Assembly (NCBI RefSeq): GCF_003441615.1
Contig: NZ_CP031842.1
Span: 693,501 to 757,500, forward strand
Origin: Dechloromonas sp. HYN0024
Lineage (GTDB): Bacteria; Pseudomonadota; Gammaproteobacteria; Burkholderiales; Rhodocyclaceae
Length of the DNA stretch: 64,000 nucleotides
Direction: 5' to 3'
Shown here: positions 62,107 through 64,000 of the stretch, piece after piece
Position numbering within the stretch: position 1 is the stretch's first letter
Layout: each line of letters begins with the position of its first letter
Position numbers and translations under genes: made by a program
Notes under the pieces: generated by a model
Seen by the model: the letters and a program-made list of their open reading frames with translations, nothing else
What the model was told of the DNA's origin: nothing
Database searches by the model: none

Positions 62107-62187
62107 GCAAGCAAGTTGATTGGAAATACTACAACCAACATGTTTCTGGAGTTTGAAAGAAAGATTTCAGGAAATGTTCTGAATAGC

Positions 62188-62216
62188 TTGACGGGGAGTT
62201 GGGATTGGTTCATAAT
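62188..62216 (+). promoter_or_regulatory. rRNA operon promoter
   Basis: TTGACG (62188-62193), 17-bp spacer, CATAAT (62211-62216), about 200 bases before 16S. The upstream stretch is AT-rich (TTTCAGGAAATGTTCTGAAT), as for UP-element rRNA promoters. The rest of 62107-62420 holds boxA and the processing stem and no gene. Confidence 0.82.
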
Positions 62217-62267
62217 CTTGCCTCTCTGCTGCAGACGAAGCGAAAGCGACGGCGCGGTGAAGTGAAT

Positions 62268-62279
62268 GATCTTTAACAA
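62268..62279 (+). promoter_or_regulatory. boxA antitermination site of the rRNA leader
   Basis: GATCTTTAACAA closely matches the Nus-factor boxA consensus TGCTCTTTAACA; it sits in the leader between promoter and 16S. Confidence 0.75.
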
Positions 62280-62284
62280 TTTGG

Positions 62285-62306
62285 ACAACCGATAGGTGTG
62301 GGTGCC
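62285..62306 (+). repeat. Left arm of the 16S rRNA processing stem
   Basis: This 22-base segment (starts ACAACCGATAGG, ends GGGTGCC) is the reverse complement of 63973-63995 apart from one extra base. The pair brackets the 16S gene and would form the RNase III processing stem. Confidence 0.85.
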
Positions 62307-62420
62307 TTGATGCGTAAGCGACGCAAGTCGCAAAAAGTATTATGGCAATCACACGGATAGAGAAATCTATTGAAGTAATGAGAATTACTGTCAGTGAATT
62401 GTGAGTTGTTTTGTTGGATT

Positions 62421-63959
<1,539 letters not shown>

Positions 63960-63972
63960 GAGAAGCATCTGT

Positions 63973-63995
63973 GGCACCCACAACCTATCGGTTGT
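63973..63995 (+). repeat. Right arm of the 16S rRNA processing stem; start of the spacer
   Basis: This segment (starts GGCACCCACAAC, ends TCGGTTGT) is complementary to 62285-62306. It lies in the first bases of the internal transcribed spacer; the remainder of the rRNA operon lies beyond the window. Confidence 0.85.
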
Positions 63996-64000
63996 TCATG

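Overview
The window comes from a polarly flagellated betaproteobacterium, most likely a Rhodocyclales member of the Dechloromonas/Azonexus type. This is inferred from the 16S rRNA gene at the right end, the GC-rich coding style, and a Pseudomonas-like flagellar gene set (flhF, flhG, motCD, flrBC, flaG, sigma-54 promoters). I could not run a 16S search, so the genus is a guess. About 57 kb is one continuous chemotaxis and flagellum locus. The remainder is a short stretch of unrelated genes, two tRNAs and the start of an rRNA operon.

Region 1 (1-10650, + strand) is chemotaxis: the end of a Cache/HAMP/PAS receptor with a CheR-tethering pentapeptide, cheR, cheD, cheB, a STAS protein, two tandem cheV genes, cheY, cheZ and cheA, closed by a strong terminator. 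No stand-alone cheW is present. Region 2 (10677-18612, +) holds export, placement and early regulation genes: flhB, flhA, flhF, a divergent flhG, fliA and the stator pair motC-motD. Region 3 (18634-31137) has flgN, flgM and flgA on the minus strand, then the rod-hook-ring operon flgBCDEFGHIJ, then flgKL with an overlapping lipoprotein gene. Region 4 (31131-42412, -) contains fliR, Q, P, O, N, M, L, K and fliJ, I, H, G, F. A non-coding segment of about 360 bp splits fliN from fliO, and fliP carries an apparent frameshift in its signal peptide. Region 5 (42545-45445, +) has the kinase/sigma-54 activator pair flrB-flrC and fliE. Region 6 (45468-51169, -) has ycgR, an FlhB C-domain homologue (fhlB), a second fliK-like gene, fliT, fliS, fliD, flaG and an unusually short flagellin gene. 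Region 7 (51302-57553, -) has a 1236-residue multi-module glycosyltransferase, a methyltransferase (a probable flagellin glycan cassette) and a diguanylate cyclase. Region 8 (57576-64000) has an atypical tRNA-Thr, small conserved proteins, a MAPEG protein, an MFS exporter, an IclR regulator, an orphan ParA ATPase, initiator tRNA and 16S rRNA with its promoter, boxA and processing stem.

The genes form a classical tiered cascade. FlrB phosphorylates FlrC, which would drive GG-N10-GC sigma-54 promoters that I can read upstream of flhB, flgB, fliK and fliE. These build the export gate, basal body and hook. FliA, held by FlgM until hook completion, then drives sigma-28 promoters readable upstream of flgM, flgK and fliC. 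The strongest leads for new biology are the multi-module glycosyltransferase beside a minimal flagellin, the fliP homopolymer frameshift, the FliK2-FhlB pair, the FlhG with a degenerate P-loop, and a CheZ carrying extra copies of what looks like its own CheY-binding peptide.
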